A stretch of DNA of 64,000 nucleotides, taken from CAZHEV01 sp964531335 [NCBI: uncultured bacterium] (lineage in GTDB: Bacteria > Eisenbacteria > RBG-16-71-46 > CAZHEV01). The translations under genes were made by a program, and so were the position numbers. Each line of letters begins with the position of its first letter. Position 1 is the first letter of the stretch. The notes under the pieces are model-generated. The model saw nothing but the letters and a program-made list of their open reading frames with translations, ran no database searches and was not told the DNA's origin. This document shows, piece by piece, positions 46,243 through 54,306 of the stretch. The DNA lies in NCBI GenBank assembly GCA_964531335.1, contig CAZHEV010000002.1, positions 143,184 to 207,183 of the forward strand. Direction: 5' to 3'.

Positions 46243-46938
46243 ATGATTCGATTGCTAATGGTAGTGTTTATCGTATGCTTCGTCGCGGCCGTCGTGTCGC
46301 TCACGGTTTCTACCGCCGCGGCCGGGCCGATCCATCAGGGGAGTCAGGTCTTCGCCAACCCGGACGACCTAAGCGATTGCCCCCTGGCGCCGCCCGCCTT
46401 CTCCGCGGACCTCACATGGACGGTTTATTATACGAGCGACCCGATGAATCCAGCGGCGGCTCTATTGGATCCGGCGAACGCCGATACGTTCACGATCGTG
46501 CTCGAGGTCGGCAACCATGCGCTTCTCAATCTGCCTGTGGAGTGCGGCGACGGACCTCACACGGGCGATCCGAATCCGGGCGATCTGGCCAAGTTGAACG
46601 TAGGCACGTTCAACCTCGGATATGGTGATTTCACCTTCCCGGCGATAGGCGACTACGGGACGATCGACGACGGAAACCCCTCGACTCCGGCGCCCAGCGG
46701 CTACAACGCCACGACCACCTCGATGGAGTTCCTGTTCGACTCTCCCAACATCGCCGCCGGCGAGACTACCCAGAAGCTATTCTTCACGATACCGAGCATA
46801 GAGCCTGGAGAGGTCGCTAGCTGCTTCCTACAGACATCCAGCGCGTCCACGGACGACGAGCCCGTCGTCTTCCTGCCGCTCCAGACGGTGCCGGTGGAGG
46901 GGATGAGCTGGGGAGCCCTGAAGGCCACGTACAAGTAA
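46243..46938 (+). CDS. Small secreted beta-domain protein
   Basis: A 231-residue exported protein. ATG 46243 is preceded by AGGAG seven bases upstream, and the signal peptide ends near residue 27 (STAAAGP). The mature part is beta-rich with no transmembrane segment. The block GTIDDGNPSTPAPS, then EFLFDSPNIAAGETTQKLFF, then IPSIEPGEV parallels GSIDDGLSSTPAPS and EQLFVIAPSAPGDV in the protein at 28091, so the two share a domain. No FlgD-type tail is present. The function is unknown. Confidence 0.65.
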   Translation: MIRLLMVVFIVCFVAAVVSLTVSTAAAGPIHQGSQVFANPDDLSDCPLAPPAFSADLTWTVYYTSDPMNPAAALLDPANADTFTIVLEVGNHALLNLPVECGDGPHTGDPNPGDLAKLNVGTFNLGYGDFTFPAIGDYGTIDDGNPSTPAPSGYNATTTSMEFLFDSPNIAAGETTQKLFFTIPSIEPGEVASCFLQTSSASTDDEPVVFLPLQTVPVEGMSWGALKATYK

Positions 46939-46967
46939 GCGTCGTATCAGGCGCGGATGAGTGGAAG

Positions 46968-46995
46968 GAAGCCATCTCCCGAGGGAGATGGCTTC
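46968..46995 (+). terminator. Strong intrinsic terminator
   Basis: GAAGCCATCTCC (46968-46979) pairs perfectly with GGAGATGGCTTC (46984-46995) across a CGAG loop, followed by TCTATTTG. A 12-bp stem immediately after the secreted protein gene makes this the clearest terminator of the window. Confidence 0.85.
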
Positions 46996-47009
46996 TCTAT
47001 TTGGGCGGG

Positions 47010-47038
47010 TTGCGAAGCACGTTCCGCGCTCTTATAAT
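47010..47038 (+). promoter_or_regulatory. Promoter of the GAF sigma-54 activator gene
   Basis: TTGCGA (47010-47015), 17 bp, and perfect TATAAT (47033-47038). It follows the terminator at 46968-46995 and leaves a leader of about 90 bases to ATG 47135. Confidence 0.7.
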
Positions 47039-47134
47039 GTAACCGCCGCCTCGGCGACGCTCGCCCGGGGCGGCCCCAACGGCGCTCCGCGGCGGAGCGC
47101 CGCCGGGCGGACGGACGCCGAGCCGGAGGAAGAC

Positions 47135-48820
47135 ATGTCGATGAAAGGCTCCAAGGGCAGATCGGCTTCGGGCGGTGGAGAGGAGGATATCCTCGGCCGG
47201 GCGGGACGCGATCTGGCGGATGCCGCAAAGATGGCCCGCGAGAAGGCCGCCTCCTCCGACTCCGACGTGGTCAGCGGGCTGAAGTCTCTGGTCCGGGCCT
47301 GCAGCCAGATAAGCTCGATATCGGAGCTCAGGCCTCTCCTAGTAACTATAATGGATGCCACGCTCGCCCTCAGCCGCACCGAAAGGGGCTTCGTGATGCT
47401 TTACGAGGCCGGCGGCAGTCTGAGCTTCGTGCTGGGCAGGACCAAGGACGAAGATGACTTGGCAGAGCAGGAGTTCAGGATAAGCATGAGCACCGCTGCC
47501 GGCGTTGCCGAATCCGGAGAGCCTGTCTACGCCGCCGGGCCGGATGCCCCCCGCGCCATAAGGGACAAGAGAAGCGCCCTGGACCTGGGCCTCAAGACGA
47601 TAATCTGCGCCCCATTGCGCGCGCCCTCAGGCATCCAAGGCGTTCTTTACGCGGACAGCCGCTCGGCCGTCCGCGAGCTCTCGCCGGACGAGATCGGCAT
47701 GATGAACTCCTTCGCCGAGCAGGCGGGGGCGGCGATAGAGAGGACGAGACAGCTCAGCGATCTCAAGCGGTCCAAGAAAGAGCTCGAGCTCGAATGCGAC
47801 AGGCTCCGCAGGGCGATGGGGGGAGGCGGCGACTTCGGTCCCATGATAGGCCGAAGCAAGGGGATGCTGGAGTTGTTCGAGCGCATAGAAAGGGTCGCCG
47901 ACACGGACGCGACGGTGCTGATAGAGGGGGAGACGGGAACCGGCAAGGAGCTCGCGGCGAGGACCATACATGAGTTCAGCTCCCGCAAGAAGGCAGCGTT
48001 CATCCCGGTGAACTGCGGCGCGATTCCGGAAGGATTGATGGAGAGCCAACTGTTCGGACACAAGAAGGGTTCCTTTACCGGAGCCACCGGCGACCAGCGG
48101 GGGTTCTTCGAGTCCGCCGACAAGGGGACGTTGTTTCTAGACGAGATAAGCGAGATGCCGGCGCATCTCCAGGTCAAGCTCCTGAGGGCGCTGCAGGACG
48201 GCGAGATCGCCAGGGTGGGGGAGAGCGTGGCGAGAAAGGTGGACGTAAGGGTGATCTCCGCGACGAACAGGGACCTGGAGCAGGAGATGGAGAAAGGCAA
48301 CTTCAGGTCCGACCTCTACTACAGGCTCAACGTGGTCCCGCTCATGCTCCCTCCGTTGCGGGACCGGGGCAACGACGTGCTTGTGCTGGCGCAGCGGTTT
48401 CTCAAGAGGTTCGCCGATCGAGCGGGGCGGGGGCCCGCGCGTCTGGCAAACGAGGTCGCGGACGCGCTTCTGTCCTATTCCTGGCCGGGCAACGTGAGGG
48501 AACTCGAGAATCTCATGGAGAGAGTGGCCACTTTGGGACCGGACGCGGACGCGGTGACCCTGGAGCTTCTGCCGCCGTCGGTGAGCGGGCTGTCAGCCGG
48601 GACCGGCCCCGTGGAGGGCGGCTCGTACAAGGACAGGCTGGAGAGCTTCGAGAGGGCCATGCTCGCCGATCTTCTCACCAAGACGGGAGGCAATGTCGCG
48701 AAGGCGGCGGCCGAGCTCGAGGTCAGCAAGCAGCACGTATACAACCGAATGAAGCGGCTTGGATTATCGCGCGACAGCTCCGGCCGGGTGCGGGGCGGCC
48801 AACGAACAGAGACCTCCTGA
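47135..48820 (+). CDS. GAF-domain sigma-54-dependent transcription activator
   Basis: A 561-residue regulator. ATG 47135 follows GGAGGAAGAC. The N-terminal third holds a GAF domain (about 70-235: LRPLLVTIMDATLALSRTERGFVM, IICAPLRAPSGIQGVLYADS, LNSFAEQAG-like MNSFAEQAGAAI), followed by a coiled linker. The AAA+ domain has GETGTGKE, QLFGHKKGSFTGA, GTLFLDEISEMP and LSYSWPGNVRELENL, and a Fis-type HTH closes it (AAAELEVSKQHVYNRMKRLG). A small molecule bound by GAF probably gates activity. A sigma-54 promoter with dyad sites lies just downstream, before the precursor peptide gene, making that operon its likely target. Confidence 0.92.
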   Translation: MSMKGSKGRSASGGGEEDILGRAGRDLADAAKMAREKAASSDSDVVSGLKSLVRACSQISSISELRPLLVTIMDATLALSRTERGFVMLYEAGGSLSFVLGRTKDEDDLAEQEFRISMSTAAGVAESGEPVYAAGPDAPRAIRDKRSALDLGLKTIICAPLRAPSGIQGVLYADSRSAVRELSPDEIGMMNSFAEQAGAAIERTRQLSDLKRSKKELELECDRLRRAMGGGGDFGPMIGRSKGMLELFERIERVADTDATVLIEGETGTGKELAARTIHEFSSRKKAAFIPVNCGAIPEGLMESQLFGHKKGSFTGATGDQRGFFESADKGTLFLDEISEMPAHLQVKLLRALQDGEIARVGESVARKVDVRVISATNRDLEQEMEKGNFRSDLYYRLNVVPLMLPPLRDRGNDVLVLAQRFLKRFADRAGRGPARLANEVADALLSYSWPGNVRELENLMERVATLGPDADAVTLELLPPSVSGLSAGTGPVEGGSYKDRLESFERAMLADLLTKTGGNVAKAAAELEVSKQHVYNRMKRLGLSRDSSGRVRGGQRTETS

Positions 48821-48844
48821 GATCCAACGCTTGTTTACTCCGGC

Positions 48845-48924
48845 ATCAACATCTGTGGACTTGTAACCCTCTGTTATTTTATGATTTAACATAAACGCTG
48901 AGCAGCGGGTCAACATCCGTTGAC
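48845..48924. promoter_or_regulatory. Two enhancer-like dyad sites (UAS)
   Basis: GTCAACATCCGTTGAC (48909-48924) is a perfect dyad with GTCAAC/GTTGAC arms. ATCAACATCTGTGGAC (48845-48860) is a degenerate copy 64 bp upstream. A half-site CATCTGTTGAC recurs at 49061-49071. The two full sites are centred about 213 and 149 bases before the predicted sigma-54 start, the classic place of NtrC-type enhancers. Confidence 0.6.
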
Positions 48925-49038
48925 TGCGCTGTGCAAAACGCATTGTCCCCTGCCCCGGCGGCGACCGCATCGTTCCCATAACTACATTTATATCAAGCGT
49001 TTACAGAGGCGATTGTTTTTCATGGCTTTTTGCAAGCT

Positions 49039-49055
49039 TTGGAATGCAGATTGCA
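49039..49055 (+). promoter_or_regulatory. Sigma-54 (-24/-12) promoter
   Basis: TTGGAATGCAGATTGCA matches the TGGCACG-N4-TTGCW consensus, with GG at 49041-49042 and GC at 49053-49054 separated by exactly 10 bases. Initiation would be near 49066, about 90 bases before the precursor peptide gene. The nearest upstream gene encodes a sigma-54 activator. Confidence 0.75.
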
Positions 49056-49154
49056 CTCCCCATCTGTTGACTCTAGCTCGTCGCAATTTGGGAATCCCGG
49101 TTTCCGGGTGTCGGAGGATCGAAGTGGAGAGAACGATTTAGGGGGTGAAAGGAT

Positions 49155-49262
49155 ATGCAAAAGGTCCTTCAGGACAGAGAGCCCGAAGTGATCGAAGTCG
49201 AAGACCTTGAGATCGAAGAGCTCCAAGAGAGGATCGTTCCGTCGCGCTATGCGATCGCTTAG
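49155..49262 (+). CDS. 35-residue candidate RiPP precursor peptide
   Basis: This tiny gene encodes MQKVLQDREPEVIEVEDL followed by EIEELQERIVPSRYAIA. ATG 49155 is preceded by GGGGGTGA six bases upstream. The N-terminal two thirds are strongly acidic and helix-prone, as in leader peptides bound by PqqD-like domains. The C-terminus (IVPSRYAIA) is neutral to basic with one Tyr and one Ser, and would be the core. There are no Cys residues. It sits between a sigma-54 promoter and a radical SAM gene with a PqqD-like tail. I recognise no described RiPP family. The call rests on context, size and composition. Confidence 0.65.
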   Translation: MQKVLQDREPEVIEVEDLEIEELQERIVPSRYAIA

Positions 49263-49277
49263 CCGGCGGTGCAGCCA

Positions 49278-49308
49278 GGGCCGGTAACTTCCCTCGGGTT
49301 ACCGGCCC
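49278..49308 (+). terminator. 11-bp hairpin between precursor and radical SAM gene
   Basis: GGGCCGGTAAC (49278-49288) pairs perfectly with GTTACCGGCCC (49298-49308) around a 9-nt loop. There is no T tract, so partial termination or 3'-end stabilisation of a precursor-only transcript is likely. Such hairpins raise precursor over enzyme expression in many peptide clusters. Confidence 0.6.
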
Positions 49309-49354
49309 GCGCTTCATCATACCTGAGGTTTTCCCAAACGAGGGGTCGCCTGCC

Positions 49355-51595
49355 ATGAAGACTCTGCTGTTGTTTCCCCCCCAGGGGGATCCCTTCCAAC
49401 CTTACTCGAGCCTTCCCGCCCTGGCGGGGTTCCTGCGGGAGAACGGCAGGGAAGTATCGCTCAGAGACCTGAATATCGAGTGCCATCACTACTATACCAG
49501 GTCCGGGAGGCTGGCCAGGGCGTGCTCCGTCATTCGCGGGGACCTTCAGAAGCTGGAGAGCAAGGCGGGGCTGGGATACAAGGATCAGCGCAGGTACATG
49601 CATCTGGCGAAGGCCTCGTTGTTCGGCCCGATGGTGGTCGAGCGGATCGAGTGGGCTAAGAGGGTTTTGAGAAGCGAGGATGATTTCTACGACCTGCGCA
49701 AGTACAGCAAGGCGCTGGATGTATTCCAGAAGGCCCTCGAGCTGATATCCGCCGAGCACTATCCGTCTAGGCTCAGTCACGTAAGCTACGACTGTAGCTA
49801 CTCTCCGGACTCCGTTCTCGACATCATGTCATCGACGAGGGACAAGGCGCAAAACCCCTTTATCGAGTTCTACCAGAACGTCTTCTTGCCCGACTTGAAA
49901 GAATGCGCCCCGGACGTGGTCGGCATCTCGATAACATACAGGCACCAGATCATACCGGGCTTCACACTGGCCAAGATGGTCAAGGCGGCGCTTCCGGGCG
50001 CCAAGGTCGTGATCGGCGGGAGCATAATGTCCAGCATCGCCGAGAAGCTTTCTTCCTGCCCGGGCCTGTTTTCACTGGCCGATTTCTTCGTCCTCTATGA
50101 GGGCGAGCAGGCGTTGCTGGCGTTGCTGGATTGTCTGGAGAACGGCGGCGACCTCTCCCGGGTGCCCAACCTGCTCTACGCCGAGGCGGGGGAGGTAAAG
50201 AGGTCCGTGCCGTTCGTGGTCGAGGACCTCGATTCGCTGCCCACGCCCGACCTCGACGGCCTGCCGCTCGACAAGTACCTGTCACCCAGCCTGGTGCTTC
50301 TGCTCCCGATCTCGCGGGGCTGCTATTGGAGAAAGTGCGCGTTCTGTACGGTCTCGGAGGCGACCAACAAGCGCTACAGGCAGAAGCGTATCGATCTCGT
50401 CGTCGAGGACATGGAGAAGCTGAGATCGAAGTACGGCTCTCCGTATTTCTTCTTCTCCGTGGACGTGATGCCGGCGAAGGTGCTCAAGAACCTCTCGCTC
50501 GCGCTGATCGACCGCGAGGTCGGGTGCGACTGGCAATGCGAGGTCAGGCTGGACCCGGCCTTCGACTACCATCTTTGTGAGCTCATGGCGAGGGCCGGAT
50601 GCCGGAACCTCATGTTCGGTATGGAATCGGCGAACCAGCGGGTTCTGAACCTGATGGAGAAGGGCACAAGGGCCGAGAATTTTCCCAGCATACTGAGAAG
50701 CTGCAACTCAGCCGGAATCGCCACGACTCTCTTTTGCATCACGGGATTCCCATCGGAGACCGTGGAGGAGGCTGAGGACACTCTCAATTTCGTGCTTCGA
50801 CACCGTGACTTGATCACCTCGGCCACCTTCTCCACCTTTCAGCTGAACGAGGGCTCCCCCGTGCAGCTCGCCCCCGAGCGCTATGCCATCACCACTGTAT
50901 ACAAGACCGACAAGGACCTCCGGAGAAACTATCGCTACGAGGTCTCCGCGGGCCAGTCGATGATCGAGGCCGACAGGACGCGCCGGATCATCGATGAGAC
51001 TCTCGACGAGGTGTTTCCGCTGCGCCCTTACTTCACCGGGCTCCACCCGCACGTGTTGATTCACCTGGCTCAGTTCGGCGATCCCAAGTTCTACGGCGCG
51101 CTCGAGGCCGGGACCGCTTCCGCGGACCCCGAGCACGTGGACGGCGAATCCGTGCTGAGACGCCGCGCCTGGTTGGAGAGCAGGCTCTTCTATTTCGACT
51201 GGAGGGACTTGGAGAAAAGGCTGGAGATCGCCGCGGACCGTTCGAGCTGCGCCCGGATCGAGGAGGGTCTAAGCGCGCTCGAAGCCGACATTAGGGTCGA
51301 GAAGACCACCGCGCCCCTGAGACAGAAGTTCGTCAGGGTGGTCTACAATCCCGAGCGGGACCGGTACCATTTCATCTCCAACAGCGCCTGGAAGATGCTC
51401 AATCTTTTCAACGGCGGGCGCAGGGTGGGGGAGGTCTTGGGGCGCTTGTCGCCGGAGTCGCGCGACAAGGCTTTGCAGTTCGTGAGAAAACTCGAGGGGG
51501 CGGGGCTGCTCTGCAGCGAGAGGCCGGATGGCGAGCCGGAGGTCGAGCGCCCCGGCGCTGAGCTTCCAGCGGAGTTCTACAGGGCCCGGGCTTAA
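49355..51595 (+). CDS. B12-binding-type radical SAM enzyme with C-terminal PqqD-like domain
   Basis: A 746-residue enzyme. The N-terminal alpha/beta region (about 1-260; APDVVGISITYRHQIIPGFT, GAKVVIGGS) matches the cobalamin-binding domain of class-B-type radical SAM proteins, without the canonical DxHxxG His. The radical SAM barrel has Cys323, Cys328 and Cys331 (GCYWRKCAFC, a CX4CX2C variant), then MFGMESANQRVLNLMEKGT and FCITGFPSETVEEAEDT. The last about 90 residues include VRVVYNPERDRYHFISNSAW, KMLNLFNGGRRVGEVLGRLS and KLEGAGLLCSE, matching PqqD/RRE leader-binding domains. ATG 49355 lies 92 bases after the peptide gene. It probably modifies that peptide; the chemistry cannot be told. Confidence 0.85.
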   Translation: MKTLLLFPPQGDPFQPYSSLPALAGFLRENGREVSLRDLNIECHHYYTRSGRLARACSVIRGDLQKLESKAGLGYKDQRRYMHLAKASLFGPMVVERIEWAKRVLRSEDDFYDLRKYSKALDVFQKALELISAEHYPSRLSHVSYDCSYSPDSVLDIMSSTRDKAQNPFIEFYQNVFLPDLKECAPDVVGISITYRHQIIPGFTLAKMVKAALPGAKVVIGGSIMSSIAEKLSSCPGLFSLADFFVLYEGEQALLALLDCLENGGDLSRVPNLLYAEAGEVKRSVPFVVEDLDSLPTPDLDGLPLDKYLSPSLVLLLPISRGCYWRKCAFCTVSEATNKRYRQKRIDLVVEDMEKLRSKYGSPYFFFSVDVMPAKVLKNLSLALIDREVGCDWQCEVRLDPAFDYHLCELMARAGCRNLMFGMESANQRVLNLMEKGTRAENFPSILRSCNSAGIATTLFCITGFPSETVEEAEDTLNFVLRHRDLITSATFSTFQLNEGSPVQLAPERYAITTVYKTDKDLRRNYRYEVSAGQSMIEADRTRRIIDETLDEVFPLRPYFTGLHPHVLIHLAQFGDPKFYGALEAGTASADPEHVDGESVLRRRAWLESRLFYFDWRDLEKRLEIAADRSSCARIEEGLSALEADIRVEKTTAPLRQKFVRVVYNPERDRYHFISNSAWKMLNLFNGGRRVGEVLGRLSPESRDKALQFVRKLEGAGLLCSERPDGEPEVERPGAELPAEFYRARA

Positions 51596-51648
51596 GATGG
51601 AGAAGAGGGGAAATCGGGGTCTTTGCAGCACGGCCCGGGCCCTGACGA

Positions 51649-52887
51649 TCAAGCTTTCACTCGAGCTATCACGCTCTTTACCTCATCCTCGGTCATGAGC
51701 CTGTTCTGGCTCTTGGCCGCCTTGAATATCTCCTCCACCAGCTCGTCCTCGGGCTCGTAACCTCGCTTTCTCAGCCAGAAGATCACGTTGGACTTGCCGC
51801 TCATGTGGCCGATCTCTATTCTCTGTTCCCGCCCTATCTCCTCCGCCGGCACGGCGGAGTAAATACGGTTGGCCAGCCATGCGTCTCCCTTCGAGTAAGC
51901 CTTGATGACCGCGGCCGCGTGAACGCCGGTGGCGGTGCGGAAAGCGTCTTCGCCTATTACAGGATAATTGGGGGGAATGGGCACGCCGCAGGCTTCGGAG
52001 ACGGTCCTGCAGTACTCCGGGAGCCTGGTAAGATCGTTGTCGATGAGTCCCAGCAGTTTGAAATTGACCAGCATAATATCCATGGGTGCGTTGCCCACCC
52101 TCTCGCCGATGCCGAGCGCGCATCCGTGCACCCTGTCGGCGCCGGCCGCTATGGCCGCGAGGCAGTTGGGAACGGACAGGCCCCTGTCCCTATGGCCGTG
52201 CCAATCGACCTTTACGTCCTCTCCGGTCTCCTCAACCAGCTCCCGGGCGAAGGTTATCAGCCGGGCCGCGCCGTGGGGAGTGGCATGGCCCACCGTGTCG
52301 GAGAAGCAGATGCGCCTGGCCCCGCACTCGATGGCCGTCGTGTAGAGCTTCTTCAGGACCTCGGGGCGGGCCCTGGTCGTGTCCTCGGTCACGTACATGA
52401 CGCTCAGCCCGTTGTCCACCGCGAACTTCACCGAGTCCTCGGTATTGCGGAGCATCCTGTCCATGTCCCAGTCCTCGGCGTACTGGCGAATCGGGCTCGA
52501 TCCTATGAAGGTCGACGCCTCTATCTTCTTGCCGACTTTCTGCGAGATGTCGATTATGGGCTGAATGTCCGCTCGCACCGTCCTGGCCGCGCAGTTGGGC
52601 TCGATCTTCATTCGGGCGTCGGCCATCTCCTTTGCGAGACGCATAACGTCCTCTACGGCCCTCGGCCCCGCTCCCGGCAGGCCGATGTCGGCGCCCTGGA
52701 TGCCGAGGTCCTCCATAAGGTGAAGGATCTCGATCTTCTTGTCGACGTCGGGATCGAGCACGGATGGCGATTGAATGCCGTCCCTCAACGTCTCGTCGTC
52801 GAGCTCGATCACTTGGCCCTTGCTCAGCGGCGGCGCATCGACACTGTTCCAGTCGTGAATCAGCTCTCCCTCACTCGGGTTGGTCAT
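51649..52887 (-). CDS. DRE-TIM metallolyase, 2-isopropylmalate/homocitrate synthase-like
   Basis: A 412-residue enzyme with LDDETLRDGIQSPSV (metal and acid-base Asp/Arg), KIEASTFIGSSPIR, VDWHGHRDRGLSVPN (HxH metal ligands) and GIGERVGNAPMD. It condenses acetyl-CoA with a 2-oxoacid in related families. It has the short form without the LeuA regulatory domain, but about 110 residues follow the barrel (KAYSKGDAWLANRIYSAVP, HMSGKSNVIFWLRKRGYE). ATG 52887 overlaps the preceding gene by 17 bases, so it is translationally coupled to an ABC operon, an odd partner. The substrate is undecided between isopropylmalate, homocitrate and other products. Confidence 0.75.
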   Translation of the reverse strand: MTNPSEGELIHDWNSVDAPPLSKGQVIELDDETLRDGIQSPSVLDPDVDKKIEILHLMEDLGIQGADIGLPGAGPRAVEDVMRLAKEMADARMKIEPNCAARTVRADIQPIIDISQKVGKKIEASTFIGSSPIRQYAEDWDMDRMLRNTEDSVKFAVDNGLSVMYVTEDTTRARPEVLKKLYTTAIECGARRICFSDTVGHATPHGAARLITFARELVEETGEDVKVDWHGHRDRGLSVPNCLAAIAAGADRVHGCALGIGERVGNAPMDIMLVNFKLLGLIDNDLTRLPEYCRTVSEACGVPIPPNYPVIGEDAFRTATGVHAAAVIKAYSKGDAWLANRIYSAVPAEEIGREQRIEIGHMSGKSNVIFWLRKRGYEPEDELVEEIFKAAKSQNRLMTEDEVKSVIARVKA

Positions 52888-54244
52888 TTGCGGTCTCCTC
52901 TTCGATGTATGGTGGGTTCTTCACCAAGTCCATTAAGTCATCAAGGAAGCCTTCGGACACCTTCGCGATCTGATCGGGGGCGCGCACGAAGACCTCATTT
53001 CCTTCCACGGCTCCGACTTCCAGCACGACCAAGCTGGTGTCGTTCAAGGTCACCTCTATATTGACCCGGGGATCCGCCAGGCCCATCGCCGCCAGGTCCG
53101 GGTCCGGATCGTCGACGAAAGAGACGGCTCTCAAGAAGCTCAGCTGGGACGAGACGCCGTTCATCTTCCATTTCTTCAGGGGGACTTGCCGTGGCGGAGG
53201 GGTGGCCCACTCCTCGGTGGTGTCCCTTACGGCCGAGAACGTGGTGTCCGACGTGCTTATCGTGATGGAGGCCACGTCGGAGGTCGAGAAGTCGAGGAGC
53301 CTCTTCTGCCTGAGATCGATTGGATCCACCTTGACCTTGTCCAGGAGTCGCTTGTCAATCTTTACTATGTCCTCCCGGCCGGTTCTCCGCGCGAATATGA
53401 CGCCGCCCCCATCGGCCTCGGCGCCCATGTCCAGTCTCTTGAGGCGATTGGAAGCTCCCACGAAGACCTTGACCGTCACCTCGGGATCCTCCAGGCCGTA
53501 GGGCGCTAGGTCCTCCGCCGGCTCATTGAGAAACTCCCTCACCTTTGCGTTCTCGAGGTCCCAGAGGATGGAGTTTATCTCCGTATCGTCCCCTTGAGCG
53601 TCCGTGGGCTCGGTCAATCGCCACGGGCGCTGGGGCGCCCTCTCGCACCTGAACTTCACGTCGTCGTACTCGATCTCCAGAGCTCTCGCGTGAGCGACCT
53701 CGAAGTCGAGGACCGTCTTGTCCCTCAAGTCGAACGAAGTCTTCCTGTAGTGTGAGTCGACGGTAGAAGAGGGGATAAGGGCGATTCGATCGCGGGTGTC
53801 GGCGAACGAGTAATAGCCGTCGCCCGTGGGGATCTCATCGCCGATGAACAGCCAATGCGAGTCCGGAGGGGACGAAGAGGCCACGGAGAGCCTAATCCGC
53901 GGGTCCTCGAGCCCGAACTGGCCGAGAGCGGTGGTGTCAGGGCTCAGGAACCGTGTCGCCTGAAGCGACGAGAGGGAGGCCAGCACGGATGCCACGGCCG
54001 TCTCGTCGCACTTCGCGCCGACCGGGCTGGTCATCTCCCAGCCTTCGTCGGTCTTGACGCACCGGATCCTCTCTCCCTCTCTTTGGATCTCGAGGGACTC
54101 CATGGCCATGCGATCGAATTGCAGAACCGTCTTCTCCTGCCTCTCCAGTTCCCGCTCGGTCGGCCTCTCGCGCTCCACGAACACGTAGTAGGATCCCAGG
54201 GCCAAGAAGATAAGCAGAAGGACGATGGTAGTCCTGAAGCCCAA
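52871..54244 (-). CDS. DUF4340 membrane-anchored protein of a GldFG-type ABC operon
   Basis: The 457-residue product has one N-terminal TM helix (about 5-24, TTIVLLLIFLALGSYYVFV) followed by repeated DUF4340 units. Each unit has a LDF or VLQFD segment, a GWEMTSPVGAKCDETAVASV-type stretch, and a GLEDPRIRLSV or GLADPRVNIEV motif. The start is TTG 54244 with GAGGAGGT upstream. DUF4340 genes accompany gldA/gldF/gldG-like ABC systems in many didermic phyla. The role is unknown; it is probably periplasmic. Confidence 0.85.
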   Translation of the reverse strand: MGFRTTIVLLLIFLALGSYYVFVERERPTERELERQEKTVLQFDRMAMESLEIQREGERIRCVKTDEGWEMTSPVGAKCDETAVASVLASLSSLQATRFLSPDTTALGQFGLEDPRIRLSVASSSPPDSHWLFIGDEIPTGDGYYSFADTRDRIALIPSSTVDSHYRKTSFDLRDKTVLDFEVAHARALEIEYDDVKFRCERAPQRPWRLTEPTDAQGDDTEINSILWDLENAKVREFLNEPAEDLAPYGLEDPEVTVKVFVGASNRLKRLDMGAEADGGGVIFARRTGREDIVKIDKRLLDKVKVDPIDLRQKRLLDFSTSDVASITISTSDTTFSAVRDTTEEWATPPPRQVPLKKWKMNGVSSQLSFLRAVSFVDDPDPDLAAMGLADPRVNIEVTLNDTSLVVLEVGAVEGNEVFVRAPDQIAKVSEGFLDDLMDLVKNPPYIEEETANDQPE

Positions 54245-54306
54245 TTGCCTCTACCTCCTCATTGTAAAGCCGGTGCTCAGGTCGCTGCTTCAAGGCGGGC
54301 GCGATG

